From Euclidia mi (lineage: Eukaryota; Arthropoda; Insecta; Lepidoptera; Erebidae), in assembly GCA_944739405.2 (NCBI GenBank), contig OX123197.2:1743501-1807500 (forward strand): 64,000 nt of DNA. Reading direction: 5' to 3'. Below, in pieces: positions 1 to 11,439 of this stretch (the first letter of the stretch is position 1; each line of letters opens with the position of its first letter). The position numbers were made by a program, and so were the translations under genes. The notes beneath the pieces are model-generated. The model had not been told where the DNA came from, searched no databases, and saw only the letters and a program-made list of their open reading frames with translations.

Positions 1-2619
1 AATTATTACTAGGAAAACTGATGTTGCTCAGACATTTAACAATTTCTTCATAAACATACCAGTGAACACAACCAGCTGTCTAGATTCATGTCCAAACAAA
101 GCAGAAATGTTGGTTAGGGGCAATGTGAATGAGTGTGATGTGCTTTTTAATTTTAAATATATTGACACCAATGGCATACTGAAGGTATTCAAGACGCTCA
201 ATAATAAAAAATCTGTTGACTTATGGGGCATTTCTGTTAAACTTGTGCGACAAATTATTTCTAGCTTAGCTCCATATTTAGCTGCAATATTCAACAGATG
301 CGTAGATACAGGAGTATTTCCTGATCTAATGAAACACAGTAAAGTAATACCATTATTCAAAAAGGGATCAAAGAGCGACCCTAGTAATTTTCGGCCAATT
401 TCTATCTTGCCTGCTATTAGTAAAATTTTTGAAAAGATTATTTTGCATCAACTAGAGAGCCACTTTCACACAAATAATTTATTTCACAGTGAACAGTATG
501 GCTTTACTAAGGGTCGCTCCACCGTTGATGCCGGTGTAACTTTGTTAAAGCATATTTTTAATGCTTGGGAAAACTCGAAGGATGCCATTGGTGTTTTTTG
601 TGACCTATCAAAGGCCTTTGACTGTGTGGAACATAATACGCTTTTACTTAAATTGAAACTTTATGGTATTAGAGATACCGCACTCAATCTTGTTGCCAGC
701 TACCTTAATGATAGAATTCAGTATGTAGATGTTAATGGGAGTAGGTCTCTAGGTTTGCCAGTAGGAATGGGCATTCCACAGGGCTCTATTCTCGGTCCAT
801 TTCTTTTTTTAATATATATTAATGATTTGCCGTTCTTTGTACAAAATTTATGTGATATTGTTTTGTTTGCCGACGATACGTCACTAATTTTTAAAGTTGA
901 TCGTAATTTAAGTAACTTTGATACCGTCAATAACACTCTTGCACAAGTATTAGATTGGTTTTCGACAAATAATTTGGTACTCAACTCAAGCAAAACCAAA
1001 TGTGTTAAATTCTCTTTGCCTAATGTCAAAAGTGTTCCTATAAATATAATTTTAAATAAGGAAACAATTCAACTAGTCGAATCAACCGTATTCTTAGGTG
1101 TAACTTTAGATTGTAAGCTTCAGTGGGGCGCCCAAATATCCTGTCTCGCAGTAAAACTTAGTTCTGCAGCGTTTGCAGTTAGAAAAGTTAGGGAATTCAC
1201 AGATAAAGATACTGCTAGACTAGTTTACTTTAGTTATTTTCACAGCGTAATGTCTTACGGAATAATGTTATGGGGTACAGCTGCTGATATACAGACTATT
1301 TTTGTCATTCAAAAAAGGGCCATACGTGCAATTTATAAGTTAGGTGCTAGAGATTCTTTACGTGATAAATTTAAAGAAGTAGACATATTGACAGTTGCAT
1401 CGCAATATATATATGCTAACTTAATTTACATTAAGAAAAACTTAATTCTATACCGCAAAAATAGTGATTTGCACAACGTGAACACAAGGAATAAACATAA
1501 ACTGGTGGGAACTAACTACCGTCTACATAAAGTTCAGAACTCATTTGCGGGGATTGGTATACGATTTTTCAACAAATTGCCTCTTGAAATAATGAATTGA
1601 CCCATGCACAAATACAAACGGACAATTAGGAACTTTCTTTTACAAAGGGGTTATTACACTATTAAGGAATTTTTAAATGATAAGACACCGTTGGGATAGG
1701 CTTAGGCTTGTTTAACTCACGATTATTTTATTTACATGTTAAGTGGAGGTGCCTCGTGAACACATGATTTTTTTTTGCAGGATTTGGATATTTTTATGAT
1801 TTGTTGAATGTAGTTTAACATTATTTATCTCTGATCATATCATTGTTCACTTGTCACCTTCACAAAATTCTTTCTACATTTGCATTCCTTCACGCGTTCC
1901 ACTAACTTATGTTAATAATAACGATCTGGAAAATGGAGGTAATTGGCGGTCATGGTCAGTATACCAACAGATTGTTTCTTACTGCTGGTTCGTATACCGT
2001 TGTCGTCATGCTCACTAAAATGTCATTTCTTGTAGTGGCGTCGTGTGTCGGGTCATCCCTGTCCCTCTAATATGGCGAGAGGGATGATGGCTGGCACATG
2101 CGTCATACTCGTGAACGGGTGCTACTTGCGATGACTGGTCGATGACGGTCTTGCGGGCTGGTATTAGATTTTAATATTTAACTGCATCATTTCCATCATG
2201 GTTCTGATCACTTTCGCGGATTGCCTGCATTATTAGGTATATATAATGTAAGTGGATGCTCCTGTTTCACCATGTCTATTCTGAGGCTAACCAAAAGTAT
2301 TATGCTTGAGTATTATGATGTACAGTAAATATATACAAGTGATATAGAAGGTGTAACAGTTGCAGCACCTTACAAAATGTAAATTGTGTATAATGCAAAA
2401 CCTGGCTTTGAAAAAAAGTGACCGTGAGTTTTATTGCCCGTTCTTTCTCATGGTTCTACATATTGCTTTGCGAACGTGGCAGTAAATGTAAATGTAGAAG
2501 CATACAGTAATAATGTTTTAAATTTGAGTATAAGTAATTATTTTATAAATTTATTATTTTGACGTTCATAAGCGTCACATTGTGACCCAAATGAATAAAG
2601 GATTTTGAATTTGAATTTG

Positions 2620-2620
<1 letters not shown>
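1..2620 (+). mobile_element. CR1-like LINE, family X, 3' part (5' end outside window)
   Basis: A non-LTR retrotransposon enters from the left edge. It holds the 3' part of ORF2 and a 3' UTR of about 900 bases. It ends with an AATAAA-containing stretch and two to three copies of TTTGAA just before a TA microsatellite; short 3' repeats instead of poly(A) are typical of CR1-group LINEs. The same 3' UTR recurs in reverse at 46951-47979 and 53754-54180, which supports the extent given. It lies antisense to the host guanylyl cyclase gene. Confidence 0.85.
2..1699 (+). pseudogene. LINE ORF2 reverse transcriptase, family X, C-terminal part, one premature stop
   Basis: The frame is open from base 2, so ORF2 continues upstream of the window. 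Visible RT blocks are NFRPISILP (about 390), LSKAFDCV (about 610), GIPQGSILGPFLF (about 770) and LFADDTSLIF (about 865), followed by the thumb/connection region. A TGA at 1598-1600 interrupts the frame; the same frame then stays open to TAG at 1697-1699, and those 32 extra codons resemble the C-terminus of the relative at 11123. The TGA is therefore read as a nonsense mutation near the end of the protein. The endonuclease domain would lie to the left. The protein resembles that at 48816-51530 along its length, but the 3' UTRs differ, so the two are related families. Confidence 0.88.
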
Positions 2621-2657
<37 letters not shown>

Positions 2658-2683
2658 AAACTTTGGTATATATATATATATAT
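2621..2683. repeat. TA-rich microsatellite at LINE 3' end
   Basis: Interrupted (TA)n starts directly after the TTTGAA tail of the LINE, a common place for simple repeats to grow. Confidence 0.8.
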
Positions 2684-2699
2684 TAAATAAAATGTAAAT

Positions 2700-3368
2700 G
2701 CAGAAAAATTTTTTGTTCCGCAATCAAATGTTTACACTGCCGTGAACGAAGCGATAAAAGAGGTGATAAATAAAATTAAGGAAAATGTAGACCATACCCA
2801 TAGACAAAATCAAGCCTGTTGTTTGTATTTTCTGTTAAGACCCTTTTAGGATGGTGAAAATTTTCATTCAATTTCGAATTATTTTCACTCAACTGTTAAA
2901 TAGAATCTTAACATTATATGATAAAAATACTAAATGCGAAATTCTAAAGCAGCATTTTAATACGCTAATATTCAAATATTTATTTAATAAAAATCCTACA
3001 GCTCTATTTACATTTTGATAACTTTTTGTGATAGAGCCTGGCTTTTTAAATTGCGTATTTTTGATTTATTTGCTAACAGATTTTCTTTATTAAAAACATT
3101 TTGGCCATGCTTAGCGAGGTGAAGATAGTACAAATATGCTAACTGTGGTTCACACGATCCCACAATTATTTAGAGGGTGAGTATTGCAGACATGGTCTCC
3201 ACATGAGTACTCCAAGTACTTTTAAGAATAAAACCAATACGCCGCAAGTGCATACAAATTGGTTTAACTTCTGAATATCGTAGAACATGCATTGGTGACA
3301 CCATGAAATCTCGTGACGTTACCTCTAAGGCCTAGGTTTTATCAAGAACAGTTTAAATCGAATTATAT
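2700..3368. other. AT-rich intronic stretch, nothing recognised
   Basis: No coding frame, terminal repeat or known repeat family was recognised. It lies between a plus-strand LINE and a minus-strand BEL/Pao remnant in the intron downstream of exon 5882-6023. The missing pol part of the BEL/Pao element would be expected here, but no RT motif is visible. Confidence 0.4.
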
Positions 3369-4340
3369 TCAACTGAAAACCGTGCCAAAAAATGCCCAAA
3401 ATCGCTTGAAAAGAGAATCAATATTATTTTCTTGAAGAACAGAACAACAACAAGACGTAATATAATGAGAAGTATGTAACGTAGGTACGGTACCCATAGT
3501 CACATACCCAAATACCGTCTCAATAGCGGGCGGTAAATTATGTTGCTCACTACTTACAACTTTTGGTAGTAACAAGTGCGGAAACATTGAAGCCCCGATC
3601 GAAAGATCAATGTCTGCCGGATTCGCAAATTCCGCGTCTGCTAGCGGTAATGTCTCGAGATGTGTGAGTAGTGATACGTCCACATTAGCGTTCGGCAAGG
3701 TGTCCGCAATACGCTCCACGATAAGCGAAGAAATGTTAAAATTAATATTCCTATCAAAACGCGAATGTATTTTTATATCTACGGAACCCTTGCAACGTTT
3801 TTCTGACCCCCTGATCCCCTTGACTACTAATTTAGTATTTTTAAAGTTATCCCACAGTCCGAGGCGTTTGAAACAATCAGAAGTAATAAAGTTACTCTGT
3901 GAGGCGCTATCGAGTAAACAACGAACTATGTGCGGTTCGTTATTAATATCATAAACGATAACTTTCGCTGTTGCTAATAGAACCGTTTTGGACGTCGTAC
4001 ACTGCGGTTTAGCATCGCGCTGAGCATGACAAGCGTGCGAGGGTTGTCCGCGTGTGTGCGCCGCCAGCGCAATGGGCGTCGTACACAACGATACTTCGCA
4101 CTGAGACGCGGAGGAAGAAGCCACCGTGGCGGCCTGCACCTGCGACGTCGGCGCGCTAGAAATCGGGTCAAGGTTACCGGATTGGCCCGACGACGGATAA
4201 CTTTTATCACAATGTAATAATGAGTGATGTCGTTGATTACATGAACGACACTTCGTCTTACTAGAACAATCACTCGTTTTATGTTTCATACTTAAACAAT
4301 CAACTTTACTTTTTACAATTAGCTTTGTTTTCTTTTCCAC
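3369..4340 (-). pseudogene. BEL/Pao retrotransposon: zinc knuckles and aspartic protease
   Basis: The minus-strand frame begins with Cys/His motifs (CLSMKHKTSDC, then CRSCNQRHHSLLHC), as in BEL/Pao Gag C-termini, then a low-complexity Ser/Ala/Gln linker. It then enters the DUF1758-type protease: the active-site motif LLDSASQSNFIT is followed by the usual strands and a GYVTMGTVP segment. The frame stops at 3369 just after a stretch resembling the protease/RT linker (LFKRFW), and no RT or integrase follows. Gag lies upstream on the same strand, separated by several stops, so this is a decayed copy. Protease function is known for the family; this copy is unlikely to make active product. Confidence 0.8.
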
Positions 4341-4551
4341 ATTTGAAACGAGCAGTCGGATTTAAATTATTATAAGCGGGGCATTTATAGAAATGGTCGT
4401 GTACTATATTACTGCACAGACACTTCTGTGAATTATTATTATTAGATTCCGAGCATGCTACGTAAGATTGCGGATTAGGGACCGAGTTATTATTACTATT
4501 TCACGATTTATTCGACCTTTGTTTGCTATTATTATTATTAGACGAGCTAGA

Positions 4552-5370
4552 TTAATTAGACTGCGTATTATGCAATATTCGACACTGATCTTTGATGAAA
4601 GAAATAAAACTATCTAGTGTAGGTATTTTATGATTACGTTCCGTCATCTTGAAAGCACGAATTGTTTCAGTGTCAAACTTTTTTAAAGCGAGTTGAAGAA
4701 ACATAAAGTCGGAAAGATCTTTTAATTTTAAGTTTTTAAGGGAACTAACTGCGGTAACAAAGTTGTCTATAAACAGCTGGAAATTCGAAACAGACGCGGC
4801 ACAGGACAATTTAAGATTTAAAGCTTGATCAAAGTAAGTAGACGCTAGAACACGAGTATCTTGATACCTATCAAGTAGTGACTGGAATATGACCTGATAG
4901 TTCTCAGCACTGGGTGTGACACCTGTAAATACGGACTGGGCCTTCGGTGACAGCTTACCTATTAAATAGTACAACCTGTCAGCATCTGTCAGAGAACCAT
5001 TATCGTGCACTGTAGACTTAAAACTCGCATAGAATAACGGCCAATTTCGTATATCTCCATCAAATGACATAAGCTCAATTGGCGGTAATCTCGGCGCTCG
5101 AATCGCCTACGCCTGATAATTCGGCTGTTCATCAGAATTAATAGAAAGCAATCTTGCGTTATAATCGTCTAACAACTTATGAAAATCTGTTCGAATACTA
5201 TCTACTGTCATACAATAACCAAGAAATGATTCCCTATTAATATCGGAAGTAGCGGCAGTTTTTGAGCGCTCGTAAATGTATTGAATACGCTCAAATAAAA
5301 TATTACGTTTAGCTTCCAAGATTGTCAGCTCTTTTTCTTCTGACATGCATGGCTTCTTTTGTTGCGCCAT
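4552..5370 (-). pseudogene. BEL/Pao retrotransposon: Gag (DUF1759-like), broken
   Basis: The reading starts at ATG 5370 with a helical, charged N-terminus. An in-frame TAG at 5107-5109 breaks the frame, which then continues without shift as PRLPPIELMSFDGDIRNWP, the signature start of the DUF1759 Gag core, and goes on with DADRLYYLIGKLSPKAQ to a TAA at 4552. Further stops separate it from the zinc-knuckle and protease frame at 3369-4340. Gag would form the particle shell in an active element; here it is inactivated. The element is in the same orientation as the host gene. Confidence 0.8.
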
Positions 5371-5881
5371 GTTTACGTATGTATAAACTAATGAGACCGA
5401 ATCAAAATAAGAATACCTTAAGTACCTATTATTTTACCTAAGTAGGTGTTTATGCGGTATTTATTCGTAAGTAGGCAACAACTTTAAGGCGGTGGAATTA
5501 AAAGGTGCTTGAAATATAAAAATTTACAAGACAACTATGATAGTTCCAGTAATAATAATTGGGTTAGTATGTAGCTACATAAAAGTATATTACCTACGGA
5601 AGCGTGCGGAAATAACCACGTAATGGGTATGTAAATGGACTAGGACTATAGCTAGGTGCTATAGCTACCTAGGTAGGTACTTCTAGAAGATACCTACGAG
5701 ATAAACGAGAGGTTACGTATAAACGCAAATGTATAAATAATATTTAGGGATGAAATAAAATGGCATATTCACTAAAATACTAAACACATACTAACACTAA
5801 AATTGTCATGATAATAACGCATATTGAAAAAGAAATATCACACTACAAATACACCATAAGCACACTGCACCAACTACTCAC
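5371..5881. other. Possible BEL/Pao leader or LTR remnant, unresolved
   Basis: AT-rich DNA with many short TAGGTA/CTAGGTAGGTAC motifs lies directly upstream of the BEL/Pao Gag start, where a leader and 5' LTR would sit. No terminal repeat pair or primer-binding site could be recognised, and the right part adjoins the host exon, so it must also contain intron sequence. Confidence 0.3.
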
Positions 5882-6023
5882 CTCCCTGACACATAGGGTC
5901 GTTCCCTAGAAAGCCGCAGCGTGGCGTGTCAGGCGGCGGTCCCCGACGACCGCCCGGCCAGTGGATCGCCTTGCCCGCCACCGGCTTGTAGCTGCTGTTC
6001 AGCCCATGGTAGAACGCCACCAC
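5882..6023 (-). CDS. Receptor guanylyl cyclase, exon (C-terminal end of extracellular domain)
   Basis: Read on the minus strand, an AG acceptor precedes base 6023 and a GTGAG donor starts at 5881. The 142-base exon starts in phase 0, matching the phase-0 end of the exon at 35084, and ends in phase 1. It encodes about 47 residues with IHWPGGRRGPPPDTP and then CGFLGNDPMC, the hallmark Trp-Pro-Gly-Gly/Pro-rich/Cys stretch just outside the membrane in ANF-receptor-type guanylyl cyclases. Its GC content is much higher than the surrounding intron. The membrane-spanning, kinase-homology and cyclase exons should lie to the left of the window. It may correspond to an insect Gyc32E-type receptor, but the exact orthologue cannot be set from this fragment. 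Confidence 0.85.
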
Positions 6024-6029
6024 CTTGAC

Positions 6030-6332
6030 AAATGGAAATGTGGATGAGTAACTGAACATTCGGTTTAACCATAAAAATATACCTCTTTAACGAACGGTCT
6101 CAATACTCGATCTATCCTTCGATGAGCTACGGCTACTGGATATACATATTTGACATATCTTGTGCGCTGCTTGTGTCAAATATATTGTATCTCTAGAAGC
6201 TAGATCCATGAACTGATCGAATATACAAACCGGCCGTATGTCCCAAAAGTCAGATGGCAATGACAACGCAATAATAAATCACATAGAGCATTTAAGGTGC
6301 AGACCGAGAATCGCGTTCAGTACCTCTACCAT
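6030..6332. other. Intron sequence, nothing recognised
   Basis: About 300 bases between the exon acceptor and the 3' end of LINE A, with no repeat or coding signal seen. Confidence 0.5.
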
Positions 6333-6533
6333 ATTTTTTTATTTTTTTATTTATTTGTTTCACAAGCAAGCATAACAAAATTATGTACAATTTTAAATGA
6401 AAACATATAGTTAGCTACAATATATGTGCGGCTGGTACTTAAAATAGGAGAACCTGAGCCATGAGTACCAGCAACCTTCTAATGACACAATACAGAACTT
6501 ACATAATAAAGCATTGAGACAGTTTAAATATAA

Positions 6534-6614
6534 TTATTGTAAAACAATTGCCAAAAATAAATAAAGAAAAAGAAAAGTAATATTAAGTAGTTTTGATAAA
6601 CCTTGCATATTAGA

Positions 6615-6711
<97 letters not shown>

Positions 6712-8130
6712 TGTATAAACCTTCCAAGAAAGCAAAAAAATCTTTGACTAAATGATGTTCTACGGGTAACACCAGGTGGAAATTTATACCTACGAGCGAT
6801 TGACTGATGAGAAGACGAGGTGTAGTGGCCTGATTTTGATAGGTACGAGTGTTCTCTTAATATAATTTGTTGCATGAAAAGTTGTCGTACAGTGAGGACC
6901 TGACAGTATTCGTAAAGGTCCCTCGTGGGGTATCTGAAGGGCTTAAAAGTGGACACTTGTAGTACTGCTCTCTGAGCTCTTTCCACTCGTATTAAGTGGC
7001 TTTTGGATGCCCCGCCCCAAGAGGAGATACAATACCTTATCAACGTTTGGCAAAGGGCATAGTAGACCATCTTTAGTACGTCAGGCTCGGCCACATGTCT
7101 TAGATGTTTGAATACAAAGATGAGTTTACGAATTCGGCCCGTCAACAGTTCTATGTGTTGCGTAAAGGTTAATCGATCATCTAGTATTACACCTAAATAT
7201 CTTACGCTTGTATCATTTTCTAATTTTGGACAGTTACATGTGGAATGGGTATTCAATGTGTGTTTGTGTACTACAATGGAGTATTTAGCATCGTTCAAAG
7301 ATATGGTTGGTTTCTTAATACTAAATATAAGGTATTTAGTTTTTTTCACATTGAGTGAAAGAGAGTTGAGAGCAAGCCAGTGGGTTATCTTATTCAAACC
7401 AATCTGAGCTGCTTTAAATGTCTCTTCCCATGTGCGCCCTCTAAAGATAAGAGCTGTGTCATCAGCGAATGCGAAAAGTCTACCATGTTCTAGTTCTATT
7501 TTGCACATCTCATTTACGTAAATTAGGAAGAGTGTAGGGCCCAGTATACTGCCTTGGGGCACGCCATATTCTATTGGCAGATTATTGCTAAGATGTTCTC
7601 CTATCTTTACACATTGTGATCGGTCAGTTAAATAGCTTTCAAACAATTTTAGCTGCATATCCCTAACACTGATTCTTTCAAGCTTTTTCTGTAGAGTGGG
7701 AATAGAGACCGTGTCAAATGCCTTTGCCAGATCCAGAAAATGCCCAAACATTTATCACCATTATCCAATGCTTCTACTAAATGATTACTGAGATCATGAA
7801 CAGCGTCATTCGTGGAAATATGGTTTCGAAACCCATACTGGTTTTCCGATAAAGTATTATTGGCATCAAGAAAGTTTCTAAAATGACTGTTCATGATTTT
7901 CTCCAAAATTTTGGACAATGTTGGCAATACAGAAATAGGTCGATAGTTCGTGACACAGTCTCTATCCCCAGACTTGTAGATAGGATGAACTAGTGCCCTC
8001 TTTAGTAGATGTGGAAATCACCGTTCTGTATACAGAGATTGAATATGTGGGTTAATGGAGGTAACAGTGTTAGCCTGAACTGCTTTAGGATGTTGGAATA
8101 TATGCCATCGATACCAATTGCACAGTTTGG
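6534..8130 (-). pseudogene. LINE A ORF2: reverse transcriptase part, frameshifted
   Basis: Several minus-strand frames together give one RT: NYRPISVLPTLSKILEKI (about 7940-7890), NQYGFRNHISTNDAV, LDLAKAFDTV (about 7735), YGVPQGSILGPTLFLIYVN (about 7570-7515) and FAFADDTALIF (about 7470). The frame changes near 8130, near 8010 and again near 7740, so at least three indels separate this from the endonuclease part. The C-terminal region stops resembling the family after SFSQRFFCFLGRFI and runs into a (TH)n stretch encoded by the microsatellite at 6616-6714. The product would have copied element RNA at nicked DNA in an active relative; this copy cannot do so. Confidence 0.85.
6616..6714. repeat. 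Long (GT)n microsatellite
   Basis: Roughly 48 GT units with a short CGCGTG interruption at the right end. On the minus strand it forms the C-terminal end of the LINE A ORF2 frame, giving a Thr-His run. Confidence 0.95.
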
Positions 8131-9584
8131 CGCAATGAAAGGATGATACGTTCTATTTCTGCCTCATCAGTTTCCAAAAATGTGAGTGAATGCGGGTGTG
8201 ACCAATAAGGTGGTATATCATCAGTGTTGATGGTGTTACTAATAGTTTTTGTGATCATGGTCGCCAAATGTTTCCCCATATTGGTAAAAGTTTCATTGAC
8301 GTCATTGATGGATTCATCAACGGAACCTTTATTTTTTAGTAAGGCCGTGGCTGGTGTGTTTGTCCTCTCAGTGTAAGTAACTTTTTTAATTATATTCCAC
8401 ATAATTTTTGGGTTCCCTTTAGCCTTGTTTAATTCGTCTCTTTCATATTCAATTTTAAGTTTTTTTATTATGACGGTACAGAAATTACGGTATCTTTTGA
8501 AAGTTGTATTTAATATTTCATTGTTAGGTGCTCTTTTCAATTTAATGTACATTCTGTCTCTATTCTTCATACATCTTAGCACGCCCGGAGTAATCCATGG
8601 TTTCATAATTCTCAGACGATGCGGTACAGTATATATTTTAGTACTTATTTTTAGTGCTCTGGTTAATGAATTGACAAAGTATTCGAGGGCAATGTTTGCA
8701 TCCGTACATTCATAAATATAGGAAAAGTTACTGGATTTCAGATGATTTTCTAACTGTGAATAGTCTATTTTAGTCTTTATGACACGCTGCTGATCAATTT
8801 TTACTTTATCAAGTGTAACTAAAACGGCATTATGGTCAGTAATTGTAGAATCGATAACAATAGTAACGGCACGTAGTTTAGTTTTTAGGAATACGTGATC
8901 AAGGCAGGTCTTATCATGGGTAGCTTGGGTGTGAGCTGGCAAGAGGCCGTGTGTAGCTAGAAGGTTGAGGTATTCCTGTGATCTCGTATGTGTGTTCCCA
9001 TCAACTATGTCCACATTAATATCACCTATAATCGCGAAATTGCTAAATGAACGATTTGCATTTAATATTTGGTCTATAGAGTTTAAAAAGTTCAAAATAT
9101 CTTTAAATGAAGGAGGCCTGTAAATTGCAAGTATACATATGTCATTTCCTATTTTTATTTGTAAACAGTTAGTGTCCATAAGATTCTGTTCAATAACAAT
9201 AATATTAGTTATGTTATTCTTAATATACACCACAACTCCATTGTTTTTGTTGAAGGTATTAGCAATTATAAAGTACTTGTAGCCATCCAGTGTGGGAATA
9301 TTGGGGTTGAAGGTTAGCCAGCATTCCGTGAGAATTACTATATCATGTGATACAGACATTCTAGAAAGTAGTGTCAATAAGCCAGACATATTTGCAGAGA
9401 TACTTCGGATGTTCTGTGTTAGTATCTTAAGGCTTTCTAATGTAATTAAATTTGTACACTGTTCTGGGTCACACCTGTGAGATTCTGATATTTTAAAGTC
9501 ATCAATATTATTTATATGATTATCTAGAGTATCGAAGGTTATAACGTATATAATAGAAGACCCATATATATGAACATTTATCAA
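8085..9584 (-). pseudogene. LINE A ORF2: apurinic-type endonuclease part
   Basis: The 500-codon minus-strand frame contains the AP-endonuclease-like domain of LINEs: LTQNIRSIS (about 9420), ILTECWL, AIYRPPSF, AIIGDINVDI and TDHNAVLV in order. A linker with PWITPGVLRCMKNRDRMY and NPKIMWNIIKK follows before the RT. The apparent start at 9584 is TTG, and no ATG precedes the endonuclease core, so the true start is unknown or lost. The frame ends at 8085 after a frameshift near 8130; the RT continues in another frame. In a working element this domain nicks target DNA. Confidence 0.85.
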
Positions 9585-9897
9585 AAATGTTGTAAGGTAA
9601 CATTAACTGAAGTAACTTAAAGTAAGAGGAATGGTTTATGTTATTGAATGTTTTGTTTAATGAAGTATGACGGTGATTGGTATGTATGGAGTGTATGTAT
9701 AGTTGCAAGTATGGTATTGTGAAATAGTTTAGAGTGATGTTGTTTCTATGCGAAGGTTTGTACAATTGATAAATATTTACTTGGTATAAAAAATATTTTG
9801 ATAACAGGCTAGTAATTTTATAGAATTTTAAACTATTAAACTCAACATATTTATAGTAAACAATTATAATAAAGTATCTTAACAATAAAATTGAGTG

Positions 9898-10248
9898 TCA
9901 TATCTTATTGATCAGTTTCGTAAGACTAGTTTCGTTTTCAATACGTACTGAAGGTTGACCTTCTGCTTTGCGTAGATATACCATGCCTCGTGAAGTCCAG
10001 CAGTAAGAATATCCATTTTCACGAGCATATTGTCGGGCCGAATAGAACAGTTTTTGGGTTTTGGGTGTTAGAGCTTCGGATATGTACACGGGCTTGATAG
10101 GCCCAGGGATATTGAGATGCCCGGTGTGTAGTTTGTCGTTTATTGGCTTCTTCCTATTGAAGTCCTTCACTCCTTGTATGATCTTATCTTTCTTCGTGAC
10201 ACTGTTTAGCTCTACCACAATAGGTTTATTGCCTTCCTTGGGTGACAT
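9898..10248 (-). pseudogene. LINE A ORF1, C-terminal half (FP-like domain)
   Basis: The minus-strand frame encodes KPIVVELNSVTKKDKIIQG, then YISEALTPKTQKLFYSAR, then SYCWTSRGMVYLRK, the pattern of the insect LINE ORF1 domain often labelled FP-like. Its apparent start is only where the LINE B insertion broke the gene: the preceding residues lie at 15038 and the MS of MSPKEG comes from the duplicated ATGTCA. Family knowledge suggests a nucleic-acid-binding role in the element RNP. A 313-base spacer separates it from the ORF2 frame. Confidence 0.85.
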
Positions 10249-10749
10249 AAAGACATAAAGACATATTTATTTCTGCATTTTGGTTATTTACAACACTTAT
10301 ACATGTCAAAACCCTATTCTAGATGATGCCGGCTTTTCCTAGCTAAATGACTTCTTGAGAAGAAAAGCCGAAACAAACTCAGAGTCATTGTTTTTTTTTG
10401 TCACTTCAATTTCTTTAGTCTTTTCTTGATCTTTTAAAGTCCAGACAAAAAAAAGGGTTTAGTATGCAAGTACAATGCAGGAAATCATCTGACGCTTTTG
10501 ACTGACTCGGCCCACTGATGGCCCGCATTCAACAGCAATCGTACGGCTCAACCTTGATTGAGGGAGCCAGCACGATCTGTATCACTATGCCTCCACGCCA
10601 TCAGAAGGTGTATGCATAAGCATGTCAGCCTAAGCCATCAGACAGGTTGCCACAACTATTTGTTTCTATATTTAATAATGCCCACATCGTACTCACAACT
10701 TTACATGCTAAAACATAGTAAAATACATGTTGTAAACAATATGTAAAAT

Positions 10750-11110
10750 TATAAAAATTTAAACAATAAAATGTCATATATTAAATGTCAGAAAATATTA
10801 TTGAATGTCAATTTAAGAATGTCTAAAAAATAAAATAATAATATATTACTTAAGTAATTTTAAATGTCAAAAGAAAATAACAATGTCAAATCAAACAATG
10901 TCAAAACTAAATAAATAAAATTACAAATGTCAAATAAAAAATGTCAGAATGTAAGGATTATATCTTTACATTCTGACATTTTTTATTTGACATTTGTAAT
11001 TTTATTTATTTAGTTTTGACATTGTACTACAAATGTTAATAAAAATATTATGTCACTAATTTGAAAATGTCAAAATTCATAATGTCAATTCATAATTGAA
11101 TGTCAATTCA
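10750..11110 (-). repeat. AATGTCA-rich 3' UTR with 60-bp perfect inverted duplication
   Basis: The LINE B 3' UTR contains more than ten short repeats centred on AATGTCA, shared with 48490-48760. In this copy alone, bases 10895-10954 recur as an exact reverse complement at 10966-11025 with an 11-base spacer. Confidence 0.9.
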
Positions 11111-11122
11111 TAATTTTTAAAC

Positions 11123-11439
11123 TCAATTCCAGGCGTTTTTGTCTGCTAAATAATCTTTAACTGTGTAATAAGCTTTTGAACACTGTCTCTGTTTAATAAA
11201 TACTTTGAATTTATTAATACTTAGTTCCTGAATATTGCCTAGAATTTTGTTGTAAAAACGTATGCTTTGACACTTGTATGAGTTACTTATTTTTTGTAGT
11301 CTAGTTGAAGGTAGAACAAGTTTGTTTTTGTTTCGTGTATTTAATTTATGAATGTCACTGAATTTAGAAAACATATTTATATTTTTCCTGACATATAACA
11401 AGTTCTCATAAATGTATTGAGATGCGACAGTCATTATCT
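11123..11439 (-). pseudogene. LINE B copy 1: ORF2 C-terminal fragment
   Basis: About 103 codons from MTVASQYIYENLLYV to KDYLADKNAWN, matching the C-terminus of the ORF2 at 48816. It keeps the true C-terminal end (KQRQCSKAYYTVKDYLADK), which the longer copy at 48816 has lost. The preceding codons lie at 14944-15032 beyond the inner insertion. Confidence 0.88.

Noticed and set aside
6524..6772. Thr-His repeat protein
   Set aside because: Translation of a GT microsatellite, not a gene.
9520..9885. Minus-strand 121-codon Tyr/Ile/Asn-rich frame
   Set aside because: It lies mostly in the AT-rich spacer between ORF1 and ORF2 of LINE A, with no similarity to a known domain.
10895..11025. CRISPR-like array of AATGTCA repeats
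   Set aside because: Units are far too short and irregular, and the context is a LINE 3' UTR in an animal genome.
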